Source: AWTP1-13 sp963827545 (GTDB taxonomy: Bacteria > Pseudomonadota > Alphaproteobacteria > Rhizobiales > Hyphomicrobiaceae). From it: a stretch of DNA of 64,000 nt. Under the pieces are notes generated by a model. It worked only from the letters and a program-made list of their open reading frames with translations, was not told the origin of the DNA and ran no database searches. Shown here piece by piece: positions 1 to 8,577 of this stretch (position 1 is the first letter of the stretch; the number at the start of each line of letters is the position of its first letter). A program made the position numbers and the translations under genes. The stretch covers positions 7,357 to 71,356 of the forward strand of contig CAWHBI010000051.1 of NCBI GenBank assembly GCA_963827545.1. The letters run 5' to 3'.

Positions 1-49
1 TAGTCTTCGAACCGATAAGGCCGGTGCCTCCGATCACGACAGTCTTCAT
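1..49 (-). CDS. NAD(P)-binding (NmrA/epimerase-type) protein, N-terminal fragment
   Basis: Only the first 16 codons lie in the window. They read MKTVVIGGTGLIGSK, a beta strand followed by a GGTGxIG dinucleotide-binding loop, as in atypical short-chain dehydrogenases (NmrA or sugar-epimerase type). An AAGGGA ribosome site precedes the ATG. The substrate cannot be told from so little. Confidence 0.6.
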   Translation of the reverse strand, partial: MKTVVIGGTGLIGSKT

Positions 50-130
50 GTTTCCCTTCCGCTCAACCATGAGTCCGATGAATTGCGCTCAGCGGGGCCA
101 GAAGGCGCGCGGGCGCGCCACTCTTTTGTA

Positions 131-997
131 TCAGGCGGCTGCACTCCGGCCTCTCAGTCCTGGTACTTTGATGAAGGCGAGCAGGTCAGGGTTCACGACA
201 TGGGCATGGGTGGTGCACATGCCGTGAGGGAACTTCTTGTAGACCTTCAGCGTGCCATTCTTGAGCAGCTTGATTGACAGCAGTGCCGAGTTGGCGATCG
301 GCACAATCTGGTCGTCATCGCCATGCATCACGAGCGTTGGCACGTCGATGACCTTGAGGTCCTCGGTAAAGTTGGTCTCCGAGAACGCCTTGATCCCGTC
401 GTAGTGCGCCTTTGCGCCGCCCATCATGCCCTGGCGCCACCAGTTCTGGATGATTGGCTGTGACGGCTTTGCTCCGGAGCGGTTGAAGCCATAGAAGGGC
501 CCAGTCGGAAGATCGACGTAGAATTGCGAGCGGTTGTCGGCGAGCTGCTTGCGCAGGCCATCGAACACTTCGATCGGCAGGCCGCCGGGATTGGCGGCAG
601 TCTTCACCATAATCGGCGGCACGGCGCCGATGATGATGAGCTTAGCGACGCGCCCGTTCGGTTGGCCGTGACGCGCGACATAGCGAGTCGCTTCGCCACC
701 GCCAGTGGAATGGCCGATGTGAACCGCGTTGCGCAGATCGAGATGCTCGACAACGGCCGCTGCGTCGGCAGCGTAGTGGTCCATGTCGTGCCCGTTCGGC
801 ACCTGCGCTGAACGACCGTGGCCCCGCCGATCAATGCCTACCACGCGGTAGCCATTGCCGACGAAAAACAGCATCTGATTGTCCCAGTCGTCCGACGACA
901 GCGGCCAGCCGTGGTGGAACACGATAGGCTGTGCGTCCTTCGGGCCCCAGTCCTTGTAGTAAATCTCAACGCTATCCTTGGTCGTGACAATGCTCAT
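131..997 (-). CDS. alpha/beta hydrolase, non-haem chloroperoxidase-like
   Basis: A 288-residue alpha/beta hydrolase. The order FHHGWP (oxyanion region), GIDRRGHGRS, nucleophile elbow GHSTGGG, acid HGDDDQIVP and a C-terminal FPHG histidine is that of the cofactor-free haloperoxidase/esterase family. The ATG at 997 was chosen over an upstream in-frame ATG at 1138 because it has an AAAGGAC ribosome site and begins the family's usual MSIVTTKD-type start. It faces the same way as the isochorismatase-like gene 151 bp upstream. The natural substrate is unknown; an esterase or perhydrolase role is as likely as halogenation. Confidence 0.85.
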   Translation of the reverse strand: MSIVTTKDSVEIYYKDWGPKDAQPIVFHHGWPLSSDDWDNQMLFFVGNGYRVVGIDRRGHGRSAQVPNGHDMDHYAADAAAVVEHLDLRNAVHIGHSTGGGEATRYVARHGQPNGRVAKLIIIGAVPPIMVKTAANPGGLPIEVFDGLRKQLADNRSQFYVDLPTGPFYGFNRSGAKPSQPIIQNWWRQGMMGGAKAHYDGIKAFSETNFTEDLKVIDVPTLVMHGDDDQIVPIANSALLSIKLLKNGTLKVYKKFPHGMCTTHAHVVNPDLLAFIKVPGLRGRSAAA

Positions 998-1148
998 GTT
1001 CTGGGTCCTTTTCGGTTGTGTGGATTGTGGTCGTGGCGATTCTGCGGTCGCCGGAAAATCCGGTTGGGCGCTGCGAGCGCGGCGGCGCTGTGTTCTTGCG
1101 ATCAGCTGGAGCCATGCGAGTCTGACCCGTGTTTTCAACCGAGACAGG

Positions 1149-1922
1149 CTACCGCACCGCCGGTCCCTGTTGTCTGGCGACCTCCTGCGCTTTGTTGTAG
1201 CTCTCGATGACGGTGGCGTAGTTGGGCGACACCAGCGCGTAGAGCTTGGCGAGCTCGGGGGCCTCCGGGCGGTTCCAGGTGCGGTGCACCTCGGACAGTA
1301 CCGCGTTGGTCGAGGTCGGGATGACGCCGGCCTGAGTGAAGCGGGCGAGCGTGGTGCGCGAGGCTAAGTCGCTCGGATCGCCGGACGCGTCGATCACGGC
1401 ATAAACCTTGAAGCCTGCGATCTTCGCATCGAGCGCCGGGAACATCACGCAGACGCTGGTCCACACACCGGCCATGATCAGGGTCTTCTTGCCGGTCGCC
1501 CGCACCGCCCTGACGAAGTCCTCGTTGTCCCAGGCGTTCACCTCGCCCTTGCGCCCCACGTACAGTGCGTGCGGCGCGAACTGGTGGATTTCCGGCATCA
1601 GCGGCCCGTTCGGACCCTTGGGCTCGGATGCGGTGGTGATGACGGGGATCTTCATAAGGGTCGCGAGCTTCGCCAGCATGATCGTGTTGTTACGCAACTC
1701 GACGACGCCGATGTCCTTCACGGTCTGGAACAGCCCCGCCTGGTGATCGAGCAGCAGCATCACGCTGTCGGACGGGTCGATGAGCCCCTGCCCGCCGCCT
1801 GTCGGCAGCACGCTCGATGGGGCTGGGCTGGATTGAGCGAGCGCGCTCGGATTGGGCGACAGGGTGCCGAGCGCGGCAACGGCGGCGAGGATCGGCAGGT
1901 ACTTCTTGCAAGCGGTCGACAT
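1149..1922 (-). CDS. exported isochorismatase-family cysteine hydrolase (YcaC-like)
   Basis: A 257-residue protein with an N-terminal signal peptide (positively charged start, hydrophobic run, AxA-like site near residue 29) and then an isochorismatase-like domain. Visible catalytic elements are the Asp in LLLDHQ near residue 59, a GRKGEVNAWDNEDF segment near 127 and the Cys in GVWTSVCV near 158. The pattern follows E. coli YcaC, a hydrolase of unknown substrate, but YcaC lacks a signal peptide, so a periplasmic location is the unusual point. A GAGGAGGT ribosome site sits just before the ATG. Confidence 0.85.
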   Translation of the reverse strand: MSTACKKYLPILAAVAALGTLSPNPSALAQSSPAPSSVLPTGGGQGLIDPSDSVMLLLDHQAGLFQTVKDIGVVELRNNTIMLAKLATLMKIPVITTASEPKGPNGPLMPEIHQFAPHALYVGRKGEVNAWDNEDFVRAVRATGKKTLIMAGVWTSVCVMFPALDAKIAGFKVYAVIDASGDPSDLASRTTLARFTQAGVIPTSTNAVLSEVHRTWNRPEAPELAKLYALVSPNYATVIESYNKAQEVARQQGPAVR

Positions 1923-2188
1923 CGCACCTCCTCTCGCGGAAAATGGGGCTGACCGGCTCCTCGGTACGGTGGGTGAATGTCGCGCGCTTGCGGACGCCTA
2001 ACGGCGCGGCGACCGACCGAGTGGACAGCCCGTTCGGGTGAGGTTGAAGCGCGACCTAGGCGAAGAGAATCAGTACTAACCCGGGAAATGGCACGCACAC
2101 CCCCGGAGGGGTCCGAGCCTCTTCGCCCAGGAGAGCGAGCGCCCTATCCTGGGCCTTCCACCATGTCGAGCCGCCAATGGAGCGCGGC

Positions 2189-2392
2189 TTAGAACGGTCG
2201 CCCAATGGCACGCCTCTTTTCGTCGGGCTTGGGCTCAGCCACATCGACCGAGAGGGAGCCTTCGACCGCTTCACGCACATTGCGCAGGAGCTCCTCCATC
2301 GTCTCGCCCTGCGTGGCGCAACCTGGAATGGCCGGCACCTCGGCCCAGAAGCCGCCTTCCTCCGCCTCGTGCACGACAATTTTGATTTTCAT
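2189..2392 (-). CDS. HicB-like antitoxin-fold protein, no HicA neighbour
   Basis: 67 residues starting MKIKIVVHEAEEGG with the HicB signature of a beta-rich start (GGFWAEVPAIPGCATQG) followed by the helix ETMEELLRNVREAVEG. HicB proteins normally neutralise a small HicA mRNA-cleaving toxin. No HicA-like frame is visible on either side within about 250 bp, so this is a solitary copy. It could be a lone regulator, a remnant, or a stand-alone domain, which are common. The first in-frame ATG would be 17 codons earlier; the inner ATG at 2392 gives the normal family start. Confidence 0.75.
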   Translation of the reverse strand: MKIKIVVHEAEEGGFWAEVPAIPGCATQGETMEELLRNVREAVEGSLSVDVAEPKPDEKRRAIGRPF

Positions 2393-2480
2393 CGGGGTGC
2401 TCCGCTCTTCGACCAAACATAGGCGCCGGCGAGGCGGATGCAAAGCCCGCGCTGGCGGGGAGAGGGGACCGAAATACTGA

Positions 2481-2504
2481 AAGGGCGGCGCAAGCGCCGC
2501 CCTT
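2481..2504 (-). terminator. rho-independent-type terminator of glnA
   Basis: A perfect 10-bp inverted repeat (AAGGGCGGCG / CGCCGCCCTT) with a 4-nt loop lies 24 bp after the glnA stop. On the glnA strand the stem is followed by TTTCAGTATTTC, only moderately T-rich. Confidence 0.75.
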
Positions 2505-2527
2505 CCGTTCGTATCGATCAGCGGAGG

Positions 2528-3949
2528 TTAGACCGAGTAGTACATGTCGAACTCGACGGGATGTGGAGTCATGTCGGTGCGCGCCACCTCGGCCATCTTG
2601 AGCTCGATGTAGGCGTCGATCATGTCGTCCGTGAACACGCCGCCCTTCTTCAGGAAGTCGCGGTTCTTGTCGAGGTTGGTGAGCGCTTCACGCAGGCTGC
2701 CGCACACGGTCGGGATGCGGGAGAGCTCCGCCGGCGGCAGATCGTACAGGTTCTTGTCCACCGCCTCGCCGGGGTTGATCTTGTTGGTGATGCCGTCGAG
2801 GCCGGCCATCAGCATGGCGGCGAAGCCCAGATACGGATTGGCGGCCGGATCGGGGAAACGGACCTCGACGCGCTTGGCCTTCGGGCTCGTCACCACTGGG
2901 ATGCGACAGGACGCGGAGCGGTTGCGCACCGAGTAGGCCAGCAGCACCGGCGCCTCGTAGCCCGGCACCAGCCGCTTGTAGGAGTTGGTGGTCGGGTTGG
3001 TGAAGGCGTTGATGGTCTTGGCGTGCTTGAGGATGCCGCCGATGTAGAAGAGGCAGGTCTCGGAGAGATCCGCGTACTTGTTGCCGGCGAACACCGGGGT
3101 CGAGCCCTTCCAGATCGACTGGTGGCAATGCATGCCCGAGCCGTTGTCGCCGTAGACGGGTTTGGGCATGAAGCACGCCGTCTTGCCGTAGGCGTGTGCC
3201 ACATTGTGTATGGCGTATTTGTAGATCTGCATGGCGTCGGCCAGCTGCACCATGGGCCCGAACTTGATGCCGAGCTCGTGCTGGGCCGAGGCCACCTCGT
3301 GGTGATGCTTCTCGACCACCACGCCCATCTCGGCCATTACCGAGAGCATCTCGGAGCGGATGTCCTGGGCGCTGTCGACCGGCGGCACCGGGAAGTAGCC
3401 GCCCTTGGTGCGCGGCCGATGGCCCAGGTTGCCCATCTCGTAGTCGGTGCCGCTGTTGGAGGGAAACTCGGCGCTGTCGAGCCTGAAGCCGGTGTTGTAA
3501 GGATCGACCGTGTAGCGCATGTCGTCGAAGATGAAGAACTCGGCTTCGGGGCCGAACACCACCGTGTCGCCGATGCCGGTCTGCTTCAGGTAGGCTTCCG
3601 CCCGCTTGGCGATGGAGCGAGGATCGCGCTCGTACATCTCGCCGGTCGAAGGCTCGAGCACGTCGCAGAAGATCGCCATCGTGGTCTGGGCGAAGAACGG
3701 GTCGAGGTGGGCGGACGCGGGGTCCGGCATCAGCGTCATGTCGGAGGCTTCGATGCCTTTCCAGCCGGCGATCGAGGAGCCGTCGAAGGCATAGCCGTCG
3801 GCGAACATGCCCTCGTTGACGCACGAGCCGTCGGCCGTCACGTGCTGCATCTTGCCCTTGGTGTCGGTGAAGCGAAGGTCGAGGAACTTGACGTCCTTGT
3901 CCTTCATCATCTTCAGCACGTCGCCAACGGTCTTCGGTCTGTCTGCCAT
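2528..3949 (-). CDS. glnA: type I glutamine synthetase
   Basis: A 473-residue GlnA, close to the usual 469. It condenses glutamate and ammonia with ATP in a cytoplasmic dodecamer. Visible signatures are the N-terminal beta-grasp with DGSSIAGW, the metal site FGPEAEFFIFD, the ATP-site run KPVYGDNGSGMHCHQS, NRSASCRIP, and NLYDLPPAE near residue 400. That last segment carries the tyrosine that GlnE adenylylates in enteric and alphaproteobacterial GlnA, so covalent control is expected. It lies 92 bp downstream of glnB on the same strand, the classic alphaproteobacterial glnB-glnA order, and ends in a strong hairpin. Confidence 0.98.
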   Translation of the reverse strand: MADRPKTVGDVLKMMKDKDVKFLDLRFTDTKGKMQHVTADGSCVNEGMFADGYAFDGSSIAGWKGIEASDMTLMPDPASAHLDPFFAQTTMAIFCDVLEPSTGEMYERDPRSIAKRAEAYLKQTGIGDTVVFGPEAEFFIFDDMRYTVDPYNTGFRLDSAEFPSNSGTDYEMGNLGHRPRTKGGYFPVPPVDSAQDIRSEMLSVMAEMGVVVEKHHHEVASAQHELGIKFGPMVQLADAMQIYKYAIHNVAHAYGKTACFMPKPVYGDNGSGMHCHQSIWKGSTPVFAGNKYADLSETCLFYIGGILKHAKTINAFTNPTTNSYKRLVPGYEAPVLLAYSVRNRSASCRIPVVTSPKAKRVEVRFPDPAANPYLGFAAMLMAGLDGITNKINPGEAVDKNLYDLPPAELSRIPTVCGSLREALTNLDKNRDFLKKGGVFTDDMIDAYIELKMAEVARTDMTPHPVEFDMYYSV

Positions 3950-4041
3950 TGCTACTCCCCTGTCCTCAACTCAATCGCTGTGATGTGCGGCCGGAAAGGC
4001 CATCCCCCCAGAAGGCGCGCTGCAACCGGCGCGCTGCTTGT

Positions 4042-4380
4042 TCAGATTGCGTCGGTGCCGGTCTCGCCCGTGCGGATGCGGATCGCTTCCTCGACGGTGG
4101 AAATGAAAATCTTGCCGTCGCCGATGCGCCCCGTCTTGGCGGCTTTCTGGATGGCGTCGAGGGCCTTGGGCAGCATCTCATCGGCGAGGACCACCTCGAT
4201 CTTCACCTTCGGCAGGAAGTCGACCACGTATTCGGCACCGCGATAGAGCTCGGTGTGGCCCTTCTGGCGGCCGAAGCCCTTGGCCTCAATGACCGTAATA
4301 CCCTGCAGGCCAATCTCCTGCAGGGCCTCCTTCACCTCGTCGAGCTTGAAGGGCTTGATGATGGCTTCGATCTTTTTCAT
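4042..4380 (-). CDS. glnB: nitrogen regulatory protein P-II
   Basis: 112 residues, the exact PII length. The trimeric PII protein senses 2-oxoglutarate and ATP/ADP and relays nitrogen status to GlnE, NtrB and others. The T-loop HTELYRGAEYVVDFLPK contains Tyr51, the uridylylation site used by GlnD. The C-terminal signature GKIFISTVEEAIRIRTGETG is complete. It precedes glnA, and its immediate neighbour makes glnB a better name than glnK, which is normally beside amtB. A sigma-54-type promoter lies upstream. Confidence 0.97.
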   Translation of the reverse strand: MKKIEAIIKPFKLDEVKEALQEIGLQGITVIEAKGFGRQKGHTELYRGAEYVVDFLPKVKIEVVLADEMLPKALDAIQKAAKTGRIGDGKIFISTVEEAIRIRTGETGTDAI

Positions 4381-4455
4381 GCTCTCCCTTCACCTCCCGA
4401 CCGGCCAAGCCTGTGGTCTCGCTGCCATAGCTGCGACATCATTAAGCACACCGCA

Positions 4456-4471
4456 AGCACGCCGCGTGCCA
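4456..4471 (-). promoter_or_regulatory. sigma-54 promoter for glnB-glnA
   Basis: On the glnB strand the sequence reads TGGCACG, four bases, GTGCT. This keeps the invariant GG and GC dinucleotides ten bases apart and matches the -24 element completely; the -12 element has G for the first T. The start point would be near 4446, leaving a leader of about 65 nt. RpoN-dependent, NtrC-activated glnB promoters are well known in Rhizobiales. No convincing NtrC palindrome was found upstream, only a TGCAC half-site near 4596. Confidence 0.7.
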
Positions 4472-4683
4472 AGGTTTACGCGGCAGCCAATTCCCAGGCA
4501 ACGAACGACTTTTGCGTATCTACAGGGCAACGAGGCCTACACGCAACCGCCAAATCTGATTATGAACTGGGCAAGTGATTGAAATATAGGCAATGCACTA
4601 TCGGCATAGGTCCAGTGGCATTGGCGTAGCGATTGAGGCGGCGCATGATGCGGGCGAGGTTGCCCAGCAGTGCGAGGTGAGCC

Positions 4684-6240
4684 TTGTCAGACCATGAGCT
4701 GCTGACGGCTGAGGAGATGGGCCGCGCGGACCGGCTGGCGCTCGCGGCAGGTGTGCCGGGGCTGGCGCTGATGGAAAGCGCCGGGCGTGCCGTCGCTGAG
4801 ACGGCAGGGGAGCTGGCGGCGGGGACAGCGAGGGCCGTCGCGGTCGCCTGCGGGCCAGGCAATAACGGCGGTGATGGTTTCGTTGCCGCGCGTCTGCTGC
4901 GGCAGAGGGGCTTTCGCGTGCGCGTTGGCCTGCTCGGCACCCGCGAGGCCCTCAACGGCGATGCAGCCGAGATGGCAGCGCGATGGGGCGGCGAAATCGA
5001 ACCGTTGGTGCCTGCTACCATTGCCGGCGCGGACATCATCGTCGACGCGATGTTCGGGGCGGGGCTTTCACGGCCGCTCGAGGGGAGCGCCGCGGCCGTG
5101 GTCGAGGCCATCAATGCGGCCGGCAAGCCTGTGGTTGCGGTCGACGTGCCGAGCGGCCTCGATGGCACGACAGGCCGCGCCGATGGGCCAGTCGTGCGGG
5201 CAACACGCACGGTCACGTTCTTCCGGCTCAAGCCCGGGCACCTGCTGCTGCCCGGCCGAGTGCTGTGCGGCGACGTGCGGCTTGTCGATATCGGCATCCC
5301 CGCGAAGGTGCTGGAGGAGGTGGCGCCGCGCACGTTCGCCAACCAGCCTTCGCTGTGGGGGTCGGCCTATCCCTGGCCACGCCTGGACGGGCACAAGTAC
5401 ACGCGCGGGCATGCGGTCGTGGTTTCCGGTCCGCCGGACAGCACCGGCGCTGCACGACTGGGCGCGCGCGGGGCGCTCCGGATCGGCGCTGGCCTCGTGA
5501 CGCTCGTCGGCACGGGTGCCGCGACCGCCATCAATGCCACGCACGCCACGGCCGTGATGGTGCGCGCGCTGGCCTCGGACGCGGCGCTCGCCGAGTTCCT
5601 TGCCGACGAGCGGCGCAACGCAGTGCTGCTCGGCCCCGGCGCCGGCGTTGGACCGGCAACGGCCATAACGGTCGTGACCGCACTGAAATCCGCATCGGCT
5701 GCCGTGCTGGATGCCGACGCGCTCACCTCGTTCGCGCCCGAGCAGGAAGAGGCTCCCGTCAAGGCCGCGGGGCTCGGGTTCATCGTGCGGGGATCCGACC
5801 CCGGCCCGAGCAGGGAGGCGCTGCTCGAGGGTATCAGGGCACGGCAGGCTCCGGTGGTCCTCACGCCGCACGAGGGCGAGTTCAAACGCCTGTTCGGCGA
5901 ACTGGCGGGCTCCAAGCTTGACCGCGCGCGCCGCGCTGCCGAGCTGAGCGGCGCAGTTGTGGTGCTGAAAGGTGCGGACACGGTGATCGCGGCACCTGAC
6001 GGCCGCGCCGCCATCAACCACAATGCCCCGCCCTGGCTCGCCACAGCAGGCTCCGGCGACGTCCTGGCCGGTTTCATCACGGGGCTGCTGGCACAGCGCG
6101 CACCGGCGTTCGAGGCGGCGTGCGCAGCGGTGTGGCTGCACGGGGAATGTGCCAACGTCTATGGCCCTGGCCTGATCGCTGAGGACGTGCCCGAAACCCT
6201 GCCGCAAGTCCTGCGCCGGCTAGAGCAAGATCGTTTCTGA
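4684..6240 (+). CDS. nnrD: bifunctional NAD(P)H-hydrate epimerase / ADP-dependent dehydratase
   Basis: 518 residues that repair hydrated NAD(P)H. The N-terminal YjeF/NnrE domain (about 1-215) has AGVPGLALMESAG, GPGNNGGDGFVAA and DVPSGLDGTTG. The C-terminal ribokinase-like NnrD domain (about 230-515) has GHAVVVSG, LLGPGAG, LDADALTSF, TPHEGEFKRLFG and the ATP-site run ATAGSGDVLAGFI. The start is TTG with a GAGGTGA ribosome site eight bases upstream; no in-frame ATG gives a better N-terminus. It diverges from glnB. The last codons (LEQDRF and stop) lie inside the 150-bp palindromic repeat that begins at 6220. Confidence 0.95.
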   Translation: MSDHELLTAEEMGRADRLALAAGVPGLALMESAGRAVAETAGELAAGTARAVAVACGPGNNGGDGFVAARLLRQRGFRVRVGLLGTREALNGDAAEMAARWGGEIEPLVPATIAGADIIVDAMFGAGLSRPLEGSAAAVVEAINAAGKPVVAVDVPSGLDGTTGRADGPVVRATRTVTFFRLKPGHLLLPGRVLCGDVRLVDIGIPAKVLEEVAPRTFANQPSLWGSAYPWPRLDGHKYTRGHAVVVSGPPDSTGAARLGARGALRIGAGLVTLVGTGAATAINATHATAVMVRALASDAALAEFLADERRNAVLLGPGAGVGPATAITVVTALKSASAAVLDADALTSFAPEQEEAPVKAAGLGFIVRGSDPGPSREALLEGIRARQAPVVLTPHEGEFKRLFGELAGSKLDRARRAAELSGAVVVLKGADTVIAAPDGRAAINHNAPPWLATAGSGDVLAGFITGLLAQRAPAFEAACAAVWLHGECANVYGPGLIAEDVPETLPQVLRRLEQDRF

Positions 6241-6369
6241 TCGAAGCGCTTCGCTTCGATCATGGAACGTGAATCTTGCTCTTAAGTGCATGAATAGAGC
6301 AGGATTACGCTTCGGCCGCCACCTTGCAGTTGAGGCAAAGTGATTCAATCCGAAGCGATCCTGCTCTAG
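6220..6369. repeat. 150-bp bipartite palindromic repeat, copy 1
   Basis: Flanked by CTAGAGCAAGATCG and CGATCCTGCTCTAG, imperfect terminal inverted repeats. It consists of two adjacent hairpins: 6222-6282 closed by AGAGCAAGAT/ATCTTGCTCT with an inner GATCGAAGCG palindrome, and 6296-6367 closed by AGAGCAGGAT/ATCCTGCTCT. An almost identical copy in the same orientation lies at 39637-39788. No coding capacity. It resembles a MITE or REP-type intergenic element, and it supplies the nnrD stop codon. Confidence 0.9.
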
Positions 6370-6402
6370 TGCCAGACGAGGGGCGTCGCGGCTGAGCCCA
6401 CC

Positions 6403-7461
6403 TCAAGCCCGGGCAATCACACGCTCGATCTGGTCGGAGCCTTCGCGCCAGGCCAGCTCGCCCCGCCGCAGCATGTAGTTGACGTGAGCCTGCACCTCGC
6501 TGAAGGCGAAGCTCATCTGGTGCGGGTCGAGCTGGCGGGAGAAGAGCACGGGCACTAGCTCGGCCGCCGAGCGCGGTGTCGTACGGCAGGCCTCGGCGAT
6601 GGCGTTGCATCGCATCTCATGGTGGGCGATCAGCTCGTCGCTGCGCCTGTGGAGGCCATAGAATGGCAGCTGGTGCCCCGGCAGCACCAGGGCGTCGGCA
6701 GGAATCCGATCCTTGAGCTCGTGCAGCGACCGCACGTACAGCCCCAATGGGTCGCCATTGGGATCGACCGCCCACACGCTGATGTTGGGAGTGATCTTGG
6801 CCAGCACCTGGTCGGCTGCGAGAAACACGTTGTCGGCCTCGCAATGGAGCATGACCTGCTCGGGGGCATGGCCGTTGCCGGTGAGAACCTGGAAGCTGCG
6901 CCCGCCGATCTGCAGCGTGTCACCCCCAACGATGCGCGTGAAAATGGGCGGCAGCCCGGAAACCATCCTCAAGTAGCCATGGCCCTGCGTGGCGACGCGC
7001 TGGGTCGTTGCCGCATCGAGCCCGTGGCGCAGGTAGAAGTCGCGATAGGGCTTGGCATCGAGGGCGCCTGGGCTCAGCGAGATGTTGAGGCAGCCGAGAT
7101 ACGATGTCTGGCTCGTCAGCAGGGGCAGGTCGAACCGTTGGCATAGCCAGCCTGCCAGACCGATATGGTCCGGGTGGAAGTGCGTGACGATCAGGCGCGT
7201 GAAGCGCCGCCCCGCGAGCGGCCCGCGGGCAAGTGCGTCCCAAACCGCGCGCGTTTCGTCATTGCCGATGCCGGTGTCCAGGATCGCCCAGCCGTCGCTG
7301 TCGTCGATCAGGTAGACATTGATGTGGTTGAGCCGGAAGGGCAGTGGGATGCGCGCCCACAGGATGCCCGGCGCCACCTCGATGGTCTCGCCTGGCGCCG
7401 GCGGCTCCGGCGAAGGGAAGACCAGGGACGCATCGGTCGCCGTTTTCAGCATCTGTTGCAT
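6403..7461 (-). CDS. MBL-fold metallo-hydrolase with C-terminal winged-helix region
   Basis: A 352-residue metallo-beta-lactamase-fold protein. The zinc-binding motif THFHPDHIG lies near residue 94; further ligands are likely in GNGHAPEQ (near 215), LAADQVL and LPGHQLPFYG (near 283). The last 70 residues (SAAELVPVLF...VQAHVNYMLRRGEL) look like the DNA-binding-like winged helix found in LACTB2/BLACT_WH proteins. These act on thioesters, nucleic acids or other esters; the substrate here is unknown. A second possible start is the ATG three codons on, at 7452. Confidence 0.85.
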   Translation of the reverse strand: MQQMLKTATDASLVFPSPEPPAPGETIEVAPGILWARIPLPFRLNHINVYLIDDSDGWAILDTGIGNDETRAVWDALARGPLAGRRFTRLIVTHFHPDHIGLAGWLCQRFDLPLLTSQTSYLGCLNISLSPGALDAKPYRDFYLRHGLDAATTQRVATQGHGYLRMVSGLPPIFTRIVGGDTLQIGGRSFQVLTGNGHAPEQVMLHCEADNVFLAADQVLAKITPNISVWAVDPNGDPLGLYVRSLHELKDRIPADALVLPGHQLPFYGLHRRSDELIAHHEMRCNAIAEACRTTPRSAAELVPVLFSRQLDPHQMSFAFSEVQAHVNYMLRRGELAWREGSDQIERVIARA

Positions 7462-7577
7462 TCAACCCATGTTCTGCTTGACTCACGTTTATCCTGGCAT
7501 GGAAGATTTTGCACTGCACCTAAGCGCCGCACAGTGGAGGTGAGCGCCTGCCGCGTGGCGGCTTCCGGTTGTTTGGG

Positions 7578-8573
7578 ATGAGCGAGCCGACCTATCGCGC
7601 CGTCGTATGCGAGGAGCTTGGGCACCCGGAGGGCCTCCACGTCCGCCGGCTACCGCGTGCCCCGCTAGGCCCTCGAAGCGTGCGGGTGGCCATCAGGGCC
7701 GCCGGGATCAATTTTCCCGACGTGTTGATGATCCAGGGACGCTACCAGCACCGCCCACCTCTGCCCTTTGTCCCGGGCCTTGAAGCTGCCGGCGTCGTCG
7801 ACGAGGTGGGGACCGGCGTCGAAGGGCTTGCCGCCGGTCAGCGAGTGATCGCGCAGATGCGGACCGGTGGGTACGCCGAGGAAGCCATTGTCTCTGCAAC
7901 TCGGATCAGACCGCTGCCGGAAGGATTCTCGTTCGAGGAAGGTGCGACCTTTCTTGTGGCACACTTGACCGCCTATCACGCCCTCGCCACGAGGGCGGCC
8001 GTCGGCCCCGGCCAGACGCTGCTGGTCCTCGGAGCCGCCGGTGGCGTGGGTCTGGCAGCAGTGCAGGTTGGCAAGGTGCTCGGCGCCCGCGTATTTGCCG
8101 CCGCATCGACGCGCGAAAAGCTGGACATTGCCGCACGGCATGGAGCCGAGGCTGGGATCGACTACAGCAAGGAGCCGGTGGCCGATGGCGTGAAGCGCCT
8201 CACGGCAGGGGCGGGCGTGGACGTGCTGTTCGATCCCGTCGGACTAGCGCAAGAGGCCGCGCTGCGCTGCCTTGGCTGGAACGGTAAGCTCATCATTGTC
8301 GGGTTCGCCGGCGGGGCCATACCTGCCTACGCGGCCAACCGCGTCCTGCTCAAGGGGTGCACGGTGATCGGCGTGCGCGCCGGGGAGGCGGGGCGTCACG
8401 ACCCGGCCATGCGCAAGCGCGAGTTGGCGGCGTTGCATGGGTTGGCGGAGCAGGGAATGGTGCGGCCGCATGTGTCGGCGCGCTTCCCGCTCGAGGGCTT
8501 TGCCGAGGCCATGCGAGCGCTCGAGGGTCGCAAAGCGATAGGGCGGGTCGCCCTTGAGATCGGCTCGGGATAG
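7578..8573 (+). CDS. NADPH:quinone oxidoreductase family (zinc-less MDR)
   Basis: 331 residues from ATG 7578; an upstream TTG at 7569 is less likely. It is a medium-chain dehydrogenase/reductase of the quinone-oxidoreductase type. The GroES-like half has AAGINFPDVLMIQGRYQ and PFVPGLEAAGVV; the Rossmann half has LGAAGGVGLAAVQVGK near residue 150. The catalytic-zinc cysteine and histidine of alcohol dehydrogenases are absent. The family reduces quinones or enones with NADPH. The gene diverges from the MBL-fold gene and converges on the small ORF at 8578. Confidence 0.9.
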   Translation: MSEPTYRAVVCEELGHPEGLHVRRLPRAPLGPRSVRVAIRAAGINFPDVLMIQGRYQHRPPLPFVPGLEAAGVVDEVGTGVEGLAAGQRVIAQMRTGGYAEEAIVSATRIRPLPEGFSFEEGATFLVAHLTAYHALATRAAVGPGQTLLVLGAAGGVGLAAVQVGKVLGARVFAAASTREKLDIAARHGAEAGIDYSKEPVADGVKRLTAGAGVDVLFDPVGLAQEAALRCLGWNGKLIIVGFAGGAIPAYAANRVLLKGCTVIGVRAGEAGRHDPAMRKRELAALHGLAEQGMVRPHVSARFPLEGFAEAMRALEGRKAIGRVALEIGSG

Positions 8574-8577
8574 ACGT

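Noticed and set aside
2056..2188. HicA gene beside the HicB-like gene at 2189
   Set aside because: The frames downstream carry no GSH or VPxH HicA motifs; the stretch is not recognisably coding.
2438..4246. 602-codon open frame antisense to glnA and glnB
   Set aside because: Reverse-strand shadow of high-GC codon bias; no family motifs, and both real genes are certain.
4500..4600. NtrC binding sites upstream of the sigma-54 promoter
   Set aside because: Only half-sites (TGCAC, TTGCG...GGCAA) were found, not the GCAC-N7-GTGC palindrome.
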